A stretch of DNA of 64,000 nt from NCBI RefSeq assembly GCF_022024035.1, contig NZ_CP091787.1, forward strand, positions 1,426,001-1,490,000, written 5' to 3'. The stretch's first letter is position 1, and each line of letters starts with the position of its first letter. The DNA comes from Prevotella sp. E13-17 (lineage in GTDB: Bacteria > Bacteroidota > Bacteroidia > Bacteroidales > Bacteroidaceae). Shown here piece by piece: positions 27,122 to 38,064 of this stretch. The notes under the pieces are model-generated. The model had not been told where the DNA came from and did not search any database. It saw only the letters and a list, made by a program, of their open reading frames with translations. Made by a program: the position numbers and the translations under genes.

Positions 27122-28599
27122 GAAACATACTATTACTACTTGCTTTGCTGCTGACATCTGCGGCAAATGCACAACAGAAAAGGGAATTCCGTGGTGCGTG
27201 GATACAATGTGTCAACGGACAGTTTCAAGGTATGGGCACTAAGAAGATGCAAGAGACCTTGAGGTATCAGTTAGATGAGTTGCAGAAAGATGGTGTGAAT
27301 GCAATCATCTTCCAGGTACGTCCAGAGTGTGATGCACTCTATCCCAGTAAGTTAGAGCCTTGGAGCCGATTCCTCACCGGACAGCAGGGCAAGGCCCCAA
27401 GTCCTTATTGGGACCCTCTGCAGTGGATGATCGACCAGTGTCACGCACGTGGCATGGAACTGCACGCATGGATCAATCCCTATCGTGCAAAGACTAAGGG
27501 TACTATGGCGTTGGCTTCGAGCCATGTGGCTGTTCAGCATCCTGAGCGCTGTTTTGACTATGATGGATTGAAAATCTTGAATCCTGGCATCCCTGAGAAC
27601 CGTGACTTCATCTGTCTGGTCGCTAAGGATATCGTTTCGCGCTATGACATCGATGGTATTCATATGGACGACTATTTCTATCCTTATCCTGCTCCTGGTC
27701 AGGTAATCCCTGATGAAGCCCAGCATCGTCTGTATTCTAATGGTATTGCGGATAGAGGAGATTGGCGCAGATATAACGTGAACCTGTTTATCAAACAGTT
27801 CTATGAGACCGTTCACGAAACGAAGCCTTGGGTGAAGGTCGGTATTTCGCCATTCGGTATCTATCGTAATAAGAAGAATGCCGCTATCGGTAGTAATACA
27901 AATGGTCTGCAAAACTATGATGACCTTTATGCCGATGTGTTGCTGTGGATTAATAATGGTTGGCTGGATTATTGTGTTCCTCAGATATATTGGGAAATAG
28001 GAAACCGCGCTGCTGACTATGACACTTTGATTCGTTGGTGGAATCAGTATGCTGCTGGACGTCCCTTGTTTATTGGCGAGGATATAGAAAGAACCGTCAA
28101 ACATGCCGATCCCAGTCATCCTCAGCAGAATCAACAGCCAGCCAAGCAACGTCTGCATCAGCAGATGCGCAACGTGAAGGGAACGGTGTTGTGGTATGCA
28201 AAAGCTGCAGTAGATAATACAGGCAACTATGCTACACAGTTGCGCCAGAATTATTGGCGTTATCCTGCACTGCAGCCCGAGATGCCTTTCTTGGATAAGA
28301 AGGCTCCAGGCAAACCTCGTAAGGTGAAGCCCGTGTGGACTCAGGATGGCTATGTGCTGTTTTGGACTGCTCCAAAGGGCAAACAGTGGGGGGATGTGGC
28401 CACAAAGTATGTGGTGTATTGTTTTGCTAAGGGAGAGAAGTTGAATATCAACGATCCTTCAAAGATTGTGACGATTACGTCGAATACATTCTATAAGCTG
28501 CCTTACAAACAGGGCCATCAGGCATATACCTATGTGGTGACAGCTCTTGACCGCATGCAAAATGAGAGTAAGGTTGCAAAGAAGAAGGTGAAACTATAG
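27118..28599 (+). CDS. Family 10 glycosylhydrolase-like (GHL10) secreted protein
   Basis: 493 aa with a signal peptide (MRNILLLLALLLTSAANAQ). REFRGAWIQCVNGQFQG opens the GHL10/DUF187 TIM-barrel, with AIIFQVRPECDALYPS, AWINPYRAKT and IHMDDYFYPYP as later strand segments. The last ~110 residues read as a fibronectin III-like domain. Related proteins act on peptidoglycan or complex sugars. It is last in the DMP19-smpB-metH-HAD block and is followed by the terminator at 28650-28680. Confidence 0.85.
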   Translation: MRNILLLLALLLTSAANAQQKREFRGAWIQCVNGQFQGMGTKKMQETLRYQLDELQKDGVNAIIFQVRPECDALYPSKLEPWSRFLTGQQGKAPSPYWDPLQWMIDQCHARGMELHAWINPYRAKTKGTMALASSHVAVQHPERCFDYDGLKILNPGIPENRDFICLVAKDIVSRYDIDGIHMDDYFYPYPAPGQVIPDEAQHRLYSNGIADRGDWRRYNVNLFIKQFYETVHETKPWVKVGISPFGIYRNKKNAAIGSNTNGLQNYDDLYADVLLWINNGWLDYCVPQIYWEIGNRAADYDTLIRWWNQYAAGRPLFIGEDIERTVKHADPSHPQQNQQPAKQRLHQQMRNVKGTVLWYAKAAVDNTGNYATQLRQNYWRYPALQPEMPFLDKKAPGKPRKVKPVWTQDGYVLFWTAPKGKQWGDVATKYVVYCFAKGEKLNINDPSKIVTITSNTFYKLPYKQGHQAYTYVVTALDRMQNESKVAKKKVKL

Positions 28600-28649
28600 A
28601 GTGTGCTTTGCAACTGAGCCCCAAAACTCTAAAGCTTATATAAAGTAGA

Positions 28650-28680
28650 AGCCCTGCCGAAAGGCAGGGCTCTATTGTTT
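28650..28680. terminator. Bidirectional terminator
   Basis: AGCCCTGCC, a GAAA loop and GGCAGGGCT (28650-28671) form a perfect 9-bp stem, followed by CTATTGTTTGTTT. It lies between convergent genes ending at 28599 and 28712. Confidence 0.85.
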
Positions 28681-28711
28681 GTTTGGAATAAGTGTTTTGT
28701 TTGTAAGTTGG

Positions 28712-28975
28712 TTAAGCTTCAGCTGTTGGAATTACTGAAACAACGCTCTTGTCGCGCTTGCCCTTGTGGAAGTTTACTGTTCCATCAATGAGAGCGTACA
28801 GAGTATCGTCTTTACCAATACCAACACCGTTACCGGGATTGTGCTTTGTACCGCGCTGGCGAACGATAATGTTGCCTGCTTCTACTTTCTGGCCACCCCA
28901 GATCTTAACGCCAAGTCGCTGAGCAGCACTCTCGCGACCGTTCTTAGAACTACCTACACCTTTTTTATGTGCCAT
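28712..28975 (-). CDS. rpmA: Ribosomal protein L27
   Basis: 87 aa. [23 protein letters not shown] at the N terminus and [22 protein letters not shown] are the family hallmarks. L27 lies near the peptidyl transferase centre of the 50S subunit. It has the short N terminus (no cleaved Firmicutes-type leader). It follows rplU by 19 bp in the usual L21-L27 operon. Confidence 0.97.
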   Translation of the reverse strand: MAHKKGVGSSKNGRESAAQRLGVKIWGGQKVEAGNIIVRQRGTKHNPGNGVGIGKDDTLYALIDGTVNFHKGKRDKSVVSVIPTAEA

Positions 28976-28994
28976 TTTCTGTTCCTCCTACGTT

Positions 28995-29312
28995 TTAAGC
29001 GACTACCTGCTTGATTACTACTTCTGTGAACTGTTCGCGGTGACCGTTCTTCTTACGGAAGTCCTTGCGGCGCTTCATCTTGAAAACGATGACTTTGTCG
29101 CCCTTTACGAGCGGGTTCACTACTTCTACTACTACCTTTGCACCTTCTACGGTGGGTGCGCCAACCTTGACAGCGCCGTCGGCATCTACGAGCAGCACTT
29201 TGTCAAATTCAACAGTCTTGCCTGCCTCTACATCCTTGATGTGATGTACGAAGAGCTTTTTGCCCTCCTCAGCCTTGAACTGCTGACCCTGAATTTCTAC
29301 AATTGCGTACAT
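28995..29312 (-). CDS. rplU: Ribosomal protein L21
   Basis: 105 aa. [22 protein letters not shown] and [21 protein letters not shown] are the L21 signature segments. It binds 23S rRNA in the 50S subunit and leads the rplU-rpmA operon. Two good promoters in tandem lie upstream at 29401-29430 and 29583-29614. Confidence 0.97.
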   Translation of the reverse strand: MYAIVEIQGQQFKAEEGKKLFVHHIKDVEAGKTVEFDKVLLVDADGAVKVGAPTVEGAKVVVEVVNPLVKGDKVIVFKMKRRKDFRKKNGHREQFTEVVIKQVVA

Positions 29313-29400
29313 GATGTTTTATTTGTAAATAGGGGTTTTTCCGCAAGGCGGTGTACGTTCGTACACACTTCACCCAGCCTCCACGGACTCTTTCGGGGTG

Positions 29401-29430
29401 CAAAGGTACTGCTTTTATTCCATTATTCAA
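29401..29430 (-). promoter_or_regulatory. Proximal promoter of rplU-rpmA
   Basis: On the minus strand: TTG at 29430-29428, a 19-bp spacer and TACCTTTG at 29408-29401. It predicts a leader of about 83 nt. Confidence 0.75.
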
Positions 29431-29494
29431 GGTGTGTGATTGATATTTTTTATTAGTATTAGTATTATTTAACTTAAAATCCTTATATAAAGCG

Positions 29495-29524
29495 AAAGCG
29501 ATGGGCTTCACAGCCAATCGCTTT
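29495..29524 (-). other. Hairpin in the distal rplU leader
   Basis: AAAGCGATGGGC and GCCAATCGCTTT pair around a TTCACA loop (one bulge or mismatch). It lies only in the longer transcript from the promoter at 29583-29614 and has no T-run, so it may be a leader element and not a terminator. Confidence 0.45.
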
Positions 29525-29582
29525 ATCTTCAATAGGTATTAGCTCTTTTAAGGTAAAAAGATTGTTTTCAGGATAACGTTGA

Positions 29583-29614
29583 CAAAGGTATGTTTTTTTT
29601 TTGAACCTTCCAAA
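29583..29614 (-). promoter_or_regulatory. Distal promoter of rplU-rpmA
   Basis: On the minus strand: TTTG at 29614-29611, a 20-bp spacer and TACCTTTG at 29590-29583. The 384-bp gap 29313-29696 holds this promoter, the proximal promoter and the hairpin at 29495-29524, and no gene. Confidence 0.75.
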
Positions 29615-29696
29615 CTTTTCTTTAATTATTTTTTAATTTTTTTATTGTGTGGGAACACAATCTCTTGATTTATGTTTATAAGTCGTAAATAATAGC

Positions 29697-31430
29697 TTAT
29701 TTCTTGTTTTTATTTAACTTTTTGAGTCTGCGTTTGGCATCTCCGCACTCTGGATAGAGTTCTAAAGCTTTCTGGTAATTGCGAATGGCGGCCTCTGTCA
29801 TGTGCTCCTGCTCGCACTCTTTACCTAATAGCGTATATTCTGCAGCTAAGCGTCTTAAGATGCTTTGTTGGGCATCAAGTTGGGCTTTGAGTGTAGTTAT
29901 TTCTGCTTTCTGTTTGTTGATGATTTGTAATTTGTGTCGTATGTAGCGCTGTGCAGTAGGCTTCTCAATGTCGTAGCGGCAGTGGATAGCTTTGAAGAAG
30001 TTTTCCAGAAATCGCTTGAAATCGCCATGATCGAATGCTTGGATGGCATCGCGGTATTCTCGGTCGGCCTTGCCTGCTTGCAGAGCTTGATTGATGAGTG
30101 CCTGATTGTTGTACTGTCGGGCAAACTGTACGACTTCGGCTCTTACGAAGATGTCTTGTTGACGAATAGGTGCCACCAGTGAGATGCCTTGTAGTGAGGT
30201 GCATCGCGACAGGGCTACATAGGTCTGCCCTCCAGCGAAGGCTCCGCCGGTGAAGTCAATAGACACTTTGTTGAAGGTGAGTCCCTGACTCTTATGGACG
30301 GTGATGGCCCATGCCAGTCGGATAGGAAACTGTTCGTAGGTGCCCAGCAGTTGTTCTTCAATCTTCTGCTCCTTCTCATTGAAAGTATAGCGCATGTTCT
30401 CCCATACTTCGCGCTCTACGTCGAACTCATGGCCTTCTTCGTCGGCAATGCTGATGATCCCCGTCTCCTCGTCGATACCTGTGATGATGCCAAGTGTGCC
30501 GTTGACCCAACGTTTCTCTTTGTCGTTTTTGATAAAGATGATTTGTGCGCCCAGCTTGACTTGCAGTTCCATGGGGGTTGGGAGTGATGATTCAGGGAAG
30601 TCTCCTTTGATGTTGCCATAGAACACGCTTGGCAGGCCTTCAAGTTTGTTGAGGTGTTGTTCGTTGATATAGTCAACAGTGTCTCTGCGTGTGGCCAGTG
30701 TGATGGACAGGCTGTGGTCTTGGTCTGCAGCTTCGCCTTCGGTATATCTGACTCTGGCGTTAAGCGCAGTCAGGTCTTGCCTCGTGGTCTGATTTTGCCT
30801 TATGCGGTCGAGCATGGCAATGAAGTGACTGTCTTTCTGCCTATAGACCTTGATAAGTTCGATGCTTACGAGTTGAATGTTCTGCCATACCTTAGCATTG
30901 AAGAAGTATGCAGAAGGATAGAAAGGATACATCAGTTGGCGTTCTTCCTCCTTGAGTACGGGTTCCAGCTGATAGATGTCGCCTACGAGCAGAAGTTGCT
31001 TACCGCCAAATGGCTCGTTGTTCCGGGTGTAGATACGCAGCACTTTGTCGATGAAGTCAATAATGTCTGCACGTACCATTGATATCTCATCGATGATGAT
31101 AAGTTCTACCTCACGAATCAGTTTTCTTTGTTCACTCGTGTATTTCAGAGTTTCTTTGATGTGCCGCCGGTCATATCTGGTATCGTTGGGGAGTAGTGGA
31201 TGAAACGGCAGCTTGAAGAAACTGTGCAATGTAGAGCCACCGGCATTGATAGCCGCAATGCCCGTAGGTGCCAAGATGACATTCTTTTTCTTTGTATGCT
31301 TGGCTACGTAACGCAGAAATGTAGATTTACCGGTGCCCGCTTTTCCCGTGAGAAAAAGTGAGCACCGGGTATAGTTGATGATTTGAAGGGCATCTTGCCA
31401 CTCCTTATTGTCTAAGTCAAGTTCTTCCAT
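29697..31430 (-). CDS. PIF1-like helicase/AAA ATPase with TPR-like tail
   Basis: 577 aa. Walker A GKAGTGKS (29-36), Walker B IIIDEISMV (about 110-120), GDIYQLEPV and the C-terminal WAITVHKSQGLTF with TYVALSRC (helicase motifs V-VI) define a PIF1/RecD2-like superfamily 1B helicase. It should move 5' to 3' on DNA. A C-terminal helical tail (about 480-577, AAIRNYQKALELYPECGDAK) looks like a coiled coil plus one TPR unit. It lies 9 bp after the penicillin-binding protein gene. Confidence 0.85.
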   Translation of the reverse strand: MEELDLDNKEWQDALQIINYTRCSLFLTGKAGTGKSTFLRYVAKHTKKKNVILAPTGIAAINAGGSTLHSFFKLPFHPLLPNDTRYDRRHIKETLKYTSEQRKLIREVELIIIDEISMVRADIIDFIDKVLRIYTRNNEPFGGKQLLLVGDIYQLEPVLKEEERQLMYPFYPSAYFFNAKVWQNIQLVSIELIKVYRQKDSHFIAMLDRIRQNQTTRQDLTALNARVRYTEGEAADQDHSLSITLATRRDTVDYINEQHLNKLEGLPSVFYGNIKGDFPESSLPTPMELQVKLGAQIIFIKNDKEKRWVNGTLGIITGIDEETGIISIADEEGHEFDVEREVWENMRYTFNEKEQKIEEQLLGTYEQFPIRLAWAITVHKSQGLTFNKVSIDFTGGAFAGGQTYVALSRCTSLQGISLVAPIRQQDIFVRAEVVQFARQYNNQALINQALQAGKADREYRDAIQAFDHGDFKRFLENFFKAIHCRYDIEKPTAQRYIRHKLQIINKQKAEITTLKAQLDAQQSILRRLAAEYTLLGKECEQEHMTEAAIRNYQKALELYPECGDAKRRLKKLNKNKK

Positions 31431-31439
31431 GTAGCGGTG

Positions 31440-33860
31440 TTATTCCGTTGTTGATGGGATGTTTTCTTCCGTTGCAGGTGCTTCGGCAGCATCAATAGCC
31501 TCATGTGCTTGTTCGTCGGTGGCCGTTGAGTCTTCCTGAAGACTGTCGGGCACTTCATAGTAGTATCCTCCCTCGTACATACTCGGGGTAATAGTGTTAT
31601 CGTGACATGGATTGAACTTGGCACGATAATCTTTAAAGGCAGGATCGCTTAGCACTGCTTTATAGAATCTGCCGCAAATGGGCAATGCGGTGACGCCGCC
31701 TTGGCCAAGTGCACCGGTGCGGAAGTGGATGGCTCGGTATTCGCCACCGACCCATGCACCGCAAACAAGTTTTGGACTGACGCCAACAAACCAAGCGTCA
31801 GAGTGGTTGTTGGATGTGCCGGTCTTGCCGCCAAAATCGGTGTCGGCAAACTGATTGACATATTGATTCAGTGCCCAGCTGGTGCCGTGTAGGCCTCCCA
31901 TCAACATCTGTTGCATAAAGAAGGCACTGCGATAGCTTACAGCCTCCTGTGTTTTCTCTTTGACCTTGTAGATTTCGTTGCCATCGCGATCCAGGATGCG
32001 GGTCACAAAAACAGGCTCGTGCATTTGTCCATCGTTGGCGATGGTGGCATAAGAGTTTACCAGTTCCAGCAGGTTTACGTCGCTTGCACCGAGTGCCAAG
32101 GCTGGCACAGCCTGAAGCTTGCTCTTTATACCCATGCGGTGAGCTGTTTTTGCTACGTTGTCAATGCCTACTTCTTGTCCCAGTCTGGCAGCGATAGTGT
32201 TGACACTCTTTGCAAATGCAGCTTTCAGTGACATGTTGGCTCCAGAGGTGATGCCATCGGCATTGTGGGGCATCCAGTTAACCTCTTGGTTTTTCTCTTT
32301 GTCCCAAACTTTGATGCTGAGATAGGTGTCTGCGCGTGTATCGACAGGAGTGAGACCTTGGTTCATTGCTTCTGTATAGACAAAGAGCTTAAAGGTTGAA
32401 CCAGGTTGACGCATGGCGGTCACCTTGTCGTATTTCCATGATTTGAAATCCAAGTCGCCAACCCATGCTTTGATGTGTCCGGTGTGCGGCTCCATGGCCA
32501 CAAAGCCACAGTGCATGAAGTGCACCATATAGCGAATGCTGTCCATGGTGCTCATCTCGCGCTCAATCTCTCCATCGTAGCTAAACAACTTTACGGGGTG
32601 GGGCTGGTTCATATAGTATTCGATAGAGTCGGGATCGTTAGGGAATTTGTTTTTAAGAGACTTGTATTGTGATGTTCTCTTTGCAATATTCTCAATGAAA
32701 TTGGGTATCTCCCGATATTGCTCATCGCGCCAGGGATTGGTGTTGCCCCAGTGATTGTTAAAGTTGGTCTGCACATGCTTCATTTGCTCCAAAGCAGCAT
32801 TCTCGGCATATTTCTGCATACGAGTGTCAATGGTAGTATAGATTTTCAATCCATCGGTGTATATATCGTATCCATTCTCGTTGCACCAGTCTTTCATGTG
32901 GTTGGCCAGTGCCTCACGGAAATAGTTGGCCTGTCCGTCGTAGGCATTCTCTACAGAATAGTCCAAATCGATTGGTTTAGCGATGAGCGTGTCAAACTGT
33001 TCGCTGGTCAGGTGTCCGTGCTGGAGCATGTTGTCAAGTACTACGTTTCTGCGGTTCAGACTATTCTGTGGGTTCAATCTGGGATTGTAGTATGTCGTGG
33101 CTTTCAGCATGCCAACCAAGATAGCTGCTTGTTCGGGCTTTAGATTTCTAGGCGCAATGCCAAAGTAGGTCTTGCAGGCCGTTTTAATTCCATAGGCATT
33201 AGAACCGAAATCTACTGTGTTGGCATACATGGTCAGTATCTCGTCCTTGTCGAAGTTGGCTTCGAGCTTGACGGCTGTGATCCACTCCTTCGTTTTCATT
33301 ATCAGCATCTTAACACCAGGAATGTTCCCAAGCAGTCCCGTAGAATATTCGGTGCGAACGCGGAACAGATTCTTGGCCAGCTGCTGTGTGATTGTTGAAG
33401 CACCGCGCGCCTCACCGTGGATGATATAGTCCTTTAAAGCGGCGCCAAACGCAGGGAAATCAATGCCAAAATGATGATAATAGCGCTCGTCTTCAGTGTC
33501 AATCAGGGCTTGCCAGAATACGGGGTTGACATCTTCAAAGGTGACGGGCGTCCTGTTCTCGCTGAAAAACTTTCCGATCAACACACCATCGGCACTGTAT
33601 ATCTCGGATGCTTGTGCCGGACGCGTGTTGATGATTGTTGACATGCTGGGCGATTTGCCAAACAGCCAAAACAAATTGATATCCACAGCTCCCATGTATA
33701 ACAGCATCAAAACGATAAAAGAGGCTATTCCAGAAACTGTTTTGATGTACCAAGGTCGTCCCTTGAATATGCTAATGTACCAAGAAACGAATTTTTTGAA
33801 GTATGACTTCCCCTTTCCGATGAGTTGTTTCGTTTTATTTACGACTTCTGTTTTATTCAT
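31440..33860 (-). CDS. Class A penicillin-binding protein 1A
   Basis: 806 aa. A cytoplasmic start and one membrane helix (about 42-62, [16 protein letters not shown]) are followed by the GT51 glycosyltransferase ([24 protein letters not shown]) and the transpeptidase (SxxK in QPGSTFK; SVN; KTGTSN). It polymerises and crosslinks peptidoglycan in the periplasm. The C-terminal tail is rich in Glu and Ala. The start overlaps the end of miaA by 4 bp. Confidence 0.95.
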   Translation of the reverse strand: MNKTEVVNKTKQLIGKGKSYFKKFVSWYISIFKGRPWYIKTVSGIASFIVLMLLYMGAVDINLFWLFGKSPSMSTIINTRPAQASEIYSADGVLIGKFFSENRTPVTFEDVNPVFWQALIDTEDERYYHHFGIDFPAFGAALKDYIIHGEARGASTITQQLAKNLFRVRTEYSTGLLGNIPGVKMLIMKTKEWITAVKLEANFDKDEILTMYANTVDFGSNAYGIKTACKTYFGIAPRNLKPEQAAILVGMLKATTYYNPRLNPQNSLNRRNVVLDNMLQHGHLTSEQFDTLIAKPIDLDYSVENAYDGQANYFREALANHMKDWCNENGYDIYTDGLKIYTTIDTRMQKYAENAALEQMKHVQTNFNNHWGNTNPWRDEQYREIPNFIENIAKRTSQYKSLKNKFPNDPDSIEYYMNQPHPVKLFSYDGEIEREMSTMDSIRYMVHFMHCGFVAMEPHTGHIKAWVGDLDFKSWKYDKVTAMRQPGSTFKLFVYTEAMNQGLTPVDTRADTYLSIKVWDKEKNQEVNWMPHNADGITSGANMSLKAAFAKSVNTIAARLGQEVGIDNVAKTAHRMGIKSKLQAVPALALGASDVNLLELVNSYATIANDGQMHEPVFVTRILDRDGNEIYKVKEKTQEAVSYRSAFFMQQMLMGGLHGTSWALNQYVNQFADTDFGGKTGTSNNHSDAWFVGVSPKLVCGAWVGGEYRAIHFRTGALGQGGVTALPICGRFYKAVLSDPAFKDYRAKFNPCHDNTITPSMYEGGYYYEVPDSLQEDSTATDEQAHEAIDAAEAPATEENIPSTTE

Positions 33861-34777
33861 GACTGCTGAATGATATAATTATATATGTCGTTTTCTGCGT
33901 TCTGGATTTGCTTGCTGTTGTCGAGCGTGAACCACTTTATCTCAGGATCTTTCTTGTACCAGGTGAGTTGTTTGCGGGCGTATCTTCGAGTGTTGCCTTT
34001 AATTCGTTCGATGGCTTCATCGAGCGACCATGTCCCGTCTAAGTAGGTGAATAGTTCTTTATAGCCAACCGTATTCAATGCGTTAAGCTCTCTCTTGGAG
34101 TATAGATGTTGGGCTTCCTCAAGAAAACCTGCTTGCATCATTTCATCTACACGTTGGTTGATGCGGCGGTATAGTTCTTCGCGTTCTCGTGTTAGACCGA
34201 TTTTTATGATGCCGAAGGGACGTTCTCGCTTCAGATTGGTTCGGAACGAGGAGTAGGTGCGGCCTGTCATGTGGCATATCTCCAGGGCATGTACCACACG
34301 GCGTGGGTTCTGTTTGTCCACAATAGCATAGTGCTCGGGGTCCAAACGTTTCAGTTCGTTGCAGAGATTCTCTAAACCTTCTTCTGCCAGTCGCTGTTTC
34401 ATCAGTGTGCGGGTCTCGTTGTCAACCGTAGGGATGTCGTCAATACCGTTGCACACGGCGTCTATATACATCATACTGCCACCAGTGAGAAGCGCATAAT
34501 CGGATGTCTTGAAGAGTTCTTGAAGTAGTGTCATGACTTCCTCTTCATACATGGATGCGCTGTAATAATCCTGCAGGTCCAGTTGGCCGACAAAATAATG
34601 TCGCACCTGCTGAAGTTGTGCTTCAGTAGGTGCGGCAGTGCCAATAGGTAGATCTCGGAATATCTGTCTGGAGTCAGCATTGATGATTGGAATGCCAAAT
34701 CTCTTGGCAATATCAATGCACAACTCTGTCTTTCCGACTGCTGTTGGGCCAGTGATGACTATCAGCTTTTTTGCCAA
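33857..34777 (-). CDS. miaA: tRNA dimethylallyltransferase
   Basis: 306 aa. It adds a dimethylallyl group to A37 of tRNAs that read UNN codons. P-loop [28 protein letters not shown] and GTLKxR-type downstream segments are typical ([17 protein letters not shown] near the C terminus). It lies 7 bp after lpxA and overlaps the next gene by 4 bp. Confidence 0.95.
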   Translation of the reverse strand: MAKKLIVITGPTAVGKTELCIDIAKRFGIPIINADSRQIFRDLPIGTAAPTEAQLQQVRHYFVGQLDLQDYYSASMYEEEVMTLLQELFKTSDYALLTGGSMMYIDAVCNGIDDIPTVDNETRTLMKQRLAEEGLENLCNELKRLDPEHYAIVDKQNPRRVVHALEICHMTGRTYSSFRTNLKRERPFGIIKIGLTREREELYRRINQRVDEMMQAGFLEEAQHLYSKRELNALNTVGYKELFTYLDGTWSLDEAIERIKGNTRRYARKQLTWYKKDPEIKWFTLDNSKQIQNAENDIYNYIIQQS

Positions 34778-34784
34778 AGTCTTC

Positions 34785-35558
34785 TTATCTTATTACGCCT
34801 CGTTTTGAATTTTCAAAGAATGAGCAGATATATTCCACTTCTTTTGAGTCGGGATATTTTGCTCGTGCCTCAGCAATGCCTTCTTTCAGGATGCCCTGAG
34901 AGTAGATAATGCGATAGGTGTCATGAATCATATCGATGGTCTCGTTGGAGAAACCGCGACGACGCAGACCTATAAGATTCAGGCCTGCGTAGCGGATGGG
35001 CTCCTTGCCTGCAATGATGTAGGGAGGTATGTCCTGGCTTGTGCGGCTTCCGCCTTGTATCATGACGTAGCCGCCAATACGACAGAACTGATGAAACAGT
35101 ACTTCTGCAGAAATGATAGCGCAGTCATCGACTTCAACCTCACCTGCAAACTTTGTAGAGTTGCCGATGATGCAACCGTTGCCGATAATACAATCGTGGG
35201 CGATGTGCATATTCTCCATCAACAGATTGTTTGAGCCAACGACGGTCTTTCCACGACTTGCTGTTCCGCGACTAATAGTCACGTTCTCGCGGATAGAGTT
35301 GTTATCGCCAACTTCGCATGTCGTTTCCTCACCTTTGAACTTCAGGTCCTGTGGCTTTGTGGAAATGGATGCGCCAGGGAATATCTCGTTGCCGTTGCCA
35401 ATGCGTGCTCCGGTGTGTATGGTGACGTTGTTCAATAGATGATTATTATCGCCAATCACCACGTTCTTGTCAATCACGCAGAAGGGGCCAATAATATTAT
35501 TGTCGCCCAACTTTGCCTCGGGATCGACGACGGCTAAGGGATGTATTTGATTTGCCAT
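34785..35558 (-). CDS. lpxA: UDP-N-acetylglucosamine acyltransferase LpxA
   Basis: 257 aa. It catalyses the first step of lipid A synthesis in the cytoplasm. Left-handed beta-helix hexapeptides run through about residue 190 ([21 protein letters not shown]...), with the catalytic His in [12 protein letters not shown], and the helical C-terminal domain follows. It is third of the lpxD-lpxC/fabZ-lpxA run. Confidence 0.96.
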   Translation of the reverse strand: MANQIHPLAVVDPEAKLGDNNIIGPFCVIDKNVVIGDNNHLLNNVTIHTGARIGNGNEIFPGASISTKPQDLKFKGEETTCEVGDNNSIRENVTISRGTASRGKTVVGSNNLLMENMHIAHDCIIGNGCIIGNSTKFAGEVEVDDCAIISAEVLFHQFCRIGGYVMIQGGSRTSQDIPPYIIAGKEPIRYAGLNLIGLRRRGFSNETIDMIHDTYRIIYSQGILKEGIAEARAKYPDSKEVEYICSFFENSKRGVIR

Positions 35559-35599
35559 TATTTCTATTGTTCTATATATAATATGATAACTTCAATTTA

Positions 35600-36982
35600 T
35601 CACTTGTTCTTTACAATTTGAGCAGTGAACGTTGCTTCAGACACAATCTTGTCGCCAACAAAAGCATAGCCATGCATGGTGGAAATACCATGACGGAGCG
35701 GGGCCATCAAATCGACTTTGAAGATTAGCGTGTCGCCTGGCACTACCTTCTGACGGAACTTCACACCGTCAATCTTCATAAAGTAGGTTGACCAGCGTTC
35801 TGGCTCCTCCACACTGTTGAGCACCAACAGACCACCGCACTGTGCCATGGCTTCAATCTGCAGAACGCCAGGCATAACGGGCTCCTGAGGGAAGTGACCA
35901 GTGAAGAATGGCTCGTTAGATGTGATGTTCTTGACACCGACAATGCTGGTTGGTCCAATCTCAATCACTTTGTCAACCAGCTGCATGGGGTAGCGGTGTG
36001 GCAACAGTTCGCGGATGCGGTTGACATCCATGACGGGTTCTTCGTTGGGATCGTAGGCTGGAGCCTGAATCTCGTGCTTGCGAATCTCCTTGCGCATTTC
36101 GCGTGCGAACTTATTATTAATGGTGTGGCCAGGACGTGTAGCAACAATGCGTCCTTTCACGGGTTTGCCAATCAGGGCCATGTCGCCAATAACGTCGAGT
36201 AGCTTATGACGTGTGCACTCGTTGTCCCATACCAATGGCTTGTGCTGAATGTAGCCTAACTCTGTGGCGTCGCGATGCTCCACGTGCAGCATGTCTGCCA
36301 ATGTGTCCAGGCGCTCTTGAGTTGTCTGACGCTCATAGATGACGATTGCGTTGTCAAGGTCACCGCCTTTAATCAGGTTGGCCTGAAGCAGAGGTTCTAT
36401 ATCACGTACGAATACGAATGTGCGCGCTGCTGCAATATCTTCAGGGTACTTCTTGATATCGTCGAGTGTGGCAAACTGGCTGTGAATGAACTTCGACTCG
36501 AACGAGCACATGGCTGTCAGTGTGAATTCATCATCGGGAAGGATGGTGATGCACGAGCCGGTGGTCTCGTCTTTTACTTCAATCTTTTTGCGAATGATAT
36601 AGTAGTCTTTGGGAGCATTTTGCTCCTCAATGCCTATCTCGTTAATCTTCTCAACATATTTAATGGCAGAACCGTCAAGTATAGGGAACTCAGGACCGTT
36701 TACCTGAATCAGACAGTTGTCAACGCCCAGAGCGTAAAGAGCAGAAAGGGCATGCTCAATGGTTGAAACTCTGATATCGCCCTTGCCCAATACCGTGCCA
36801 CGTTGTGTGTCAACAACATTTTCTGCAATGGCATCGATGATTGGCATACCGTCAAGGTCGATTCGCTGTATCTTATAGCCGTGGTTCTCTGGTGCGGGAT
36901 TGAATGTTACTGTCAGGCTTAAACCTGTGTGAAGTCCTTTTCCGCAAAGCGAGAAACTGCCTTTTATAGTTTTCTGTTTCAT
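35600..36982 (-). CDS. lpxC/fabZ: Bifunctional LpxC/FabZ
   Basis: 460 aa fusion. The N-terminal ~300 residues are the zinc deacetylase LpxC (TIEHALSALYALGVDNCLI; HKLLDVIGDMALIG with the metal His and Asp), the committed step of lipid A synthesis. The C-terminal ~150 residues are the FabZ 3-hydroxyacyl-ACP dehydratase (LPHRYPMQLVDKVIE; GHFPQEPVMPGVLQIEAMAQ). This fusion is a known Bacteroidetes trait. It lies 3 bp after lpxD. Confidence 0.96.
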   Translation of the reverse strand: MKQKTIKGSFSLCGKGLHTGLSLTVTFNPAPENHGYKIQRIDLDGMPIIDAIAENVVDTQRGTVLGKGDIRVSTIEHALSALYALGVDNCLIQVNGPEFPILDGSAIKYVEKINEIGIEEQNAPKDYYIIRKKIEVKDETTGSCITILPDDEFTLTAMCSFESKFIHSQFATLDDIKKYPEDIAAARTFVFVRDIEPLLQANLIKGGDLDNAIVIYERQTTQERLDTLADMLHVEHRDATELGYIQHKPLVWDNECTRHKLLDVIGDMALIGKPVKGRIVATRPGHTINNKFAREMRKEIRKHEIQAPAYDPNEEPVMDVNRIRELLPHRYPMQLVDKVIEIGPTSIVGVKNITSNEPFFTGHFPQEPVMPGVLQIEAMAQCGGLLVLNSVEEPERWSTYFMKIDGVKFRQKVVPGDTLIFKVDLMAPLRHGISTMHGYAFVGDKIVSEATFTAQIVKNK

Positions 36983-36985
36983 ACT

Positions 36986-38020
36986 TTATTTATTTGCTTT
37001 TAGTTCTGCTAATTCTTTTTTTAGTTGATTCAGTTCTCGATACATGTCAGGAAGCTTTTTCATGACGGCCGAAGCTCTGAAGAATACTTTGGGATCCATG
37101 GCTGGCGAACCGATAAGCTGCTCGTTGCCCTTGGTATTGCTGATGACGCCACACTGGGCCCCGACGAATGTCTTGTCTGCCACGTGGATGTGTCCGGCAA
37201 AGCCAGCCTGACCACCAACCATACACCAAGAACCAATCTTGGTGCTGCCTGCCATGCCGACCTGTGCCGACATAACGGTGTTTTCGCCAATCTCGCAGTT
37301 GTGGGCCACCTGAATCAGGTTGTCCAACTTCACACCTTTATGTACCACAGTGGCACCCATCGTAGAACGGTCAACACATGTGTTGGCTCCAATCTCTACG
37401 TTGTCCTCAATAATGACGATACCAATCTGCGGAATCTTGTCGTAGCCTTCGGTGCTTGGAGCAAAGCCAAAGCCGTCGGCACCAATCACGCTACCTGCGT
37501 GGATGGTGACGTTGTTGCCGATACGACAGCCCTGATATATTGTGACGTTGGGATAGAAGAGACATTTCTCTCCAACCTTTACGCCATCGCCAATGACTAC
37601 ATGGGGATAAATCTGTGCACCGTCGCCAATCACGGCACCATCGCCGATGCAGGCAAAGGCACCGATATATACATCTTTGCCGATGGTGGCCTTAGGCGAA
37701 ACGAATGCCAGTGTGTCAATGCCAGTCTTCTTGGGCTTGATAGACTCGTAGATCTGCAGCAGCTTTGCCACGGCCTCGTAAGCGTTCTTCACGCGGATGA
37801 GTGTGGCAGAAACTTCCTGTTCCAGCTCTAAGTCTTCGTTGACCAATACGATGGTTGACTTGGTTTCGTAAAGATAATGTGTGTATTTTGGATTTGATAG
37901 GAATGAAATAGCTCCTTCCTGTCCTTCTTCAATCTTTGCAAAGGTATGGACGGCTGCGGCCTCGTTGCCTTCTACTCGTCCGCCAATCAGATCAGCTATT
38001 TGTTTAGCAGTAAACTCCAT
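36986..38020 (-). CDS. lpxD: UDP-3-O-acylglucosamine N-acyltransferase LpxD
   Basis: 344 aa. It adds the second acyl chain in lipid A synthesis. An N-terminal uridine-binding domain (about 1-100, [14 protein letters not shown]) is followed by hexapeptide beta-helix repeats with the catalytic His in [13 protein letters not shown] short coiled coil ends the protein. It leads the lpxD-lpxC/fabZ-lpxA genes and follows the HD gene by 44 bp. Confidence 0.96.
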   Translation of the reverse strand: MEFTAKQIADLIGGRVEGNEAAAVHTFAKIEEGQEGAISFLSNPKYTHYLYETKSTIVLVNEDLELEQEVSATLIRVKNAYEAVAKLLQIYESIKPKKTGIDTLAFVSPKATIGKDVYIGAFACIGDGAVIGDGAQIYPHVVIGDGVKVGEKCLFYPNVTIYQGCRIGNNVTIHAGSVIGADGFGFAPSTEGYDKIPQIGIVIIEDNVEIGANTCVDRSTMGATVVHKGVKLDNLIQVAHNCEIGENTVMSAQVGMAGSTKIGSWCMVGGQAGFAGHIHVADKTFVGAQCGVISNTKGNEQLIGSPAMDPKVFFRASAVMKKLPDMYRELNQLKKELAELKANK

Positions 38021-38064
38021 AATATCTACTAGTTTTTCAAATTAGACTGCAAATATAAACATTT

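Noticed and set aside
29643..29661. ATTGTGT/ACACAAT hairpin as the helicase gene terminator
   Set aside because: On the minus strand it is followed by A-rich and not T-rich sequence, so it lacks the terminator signature.
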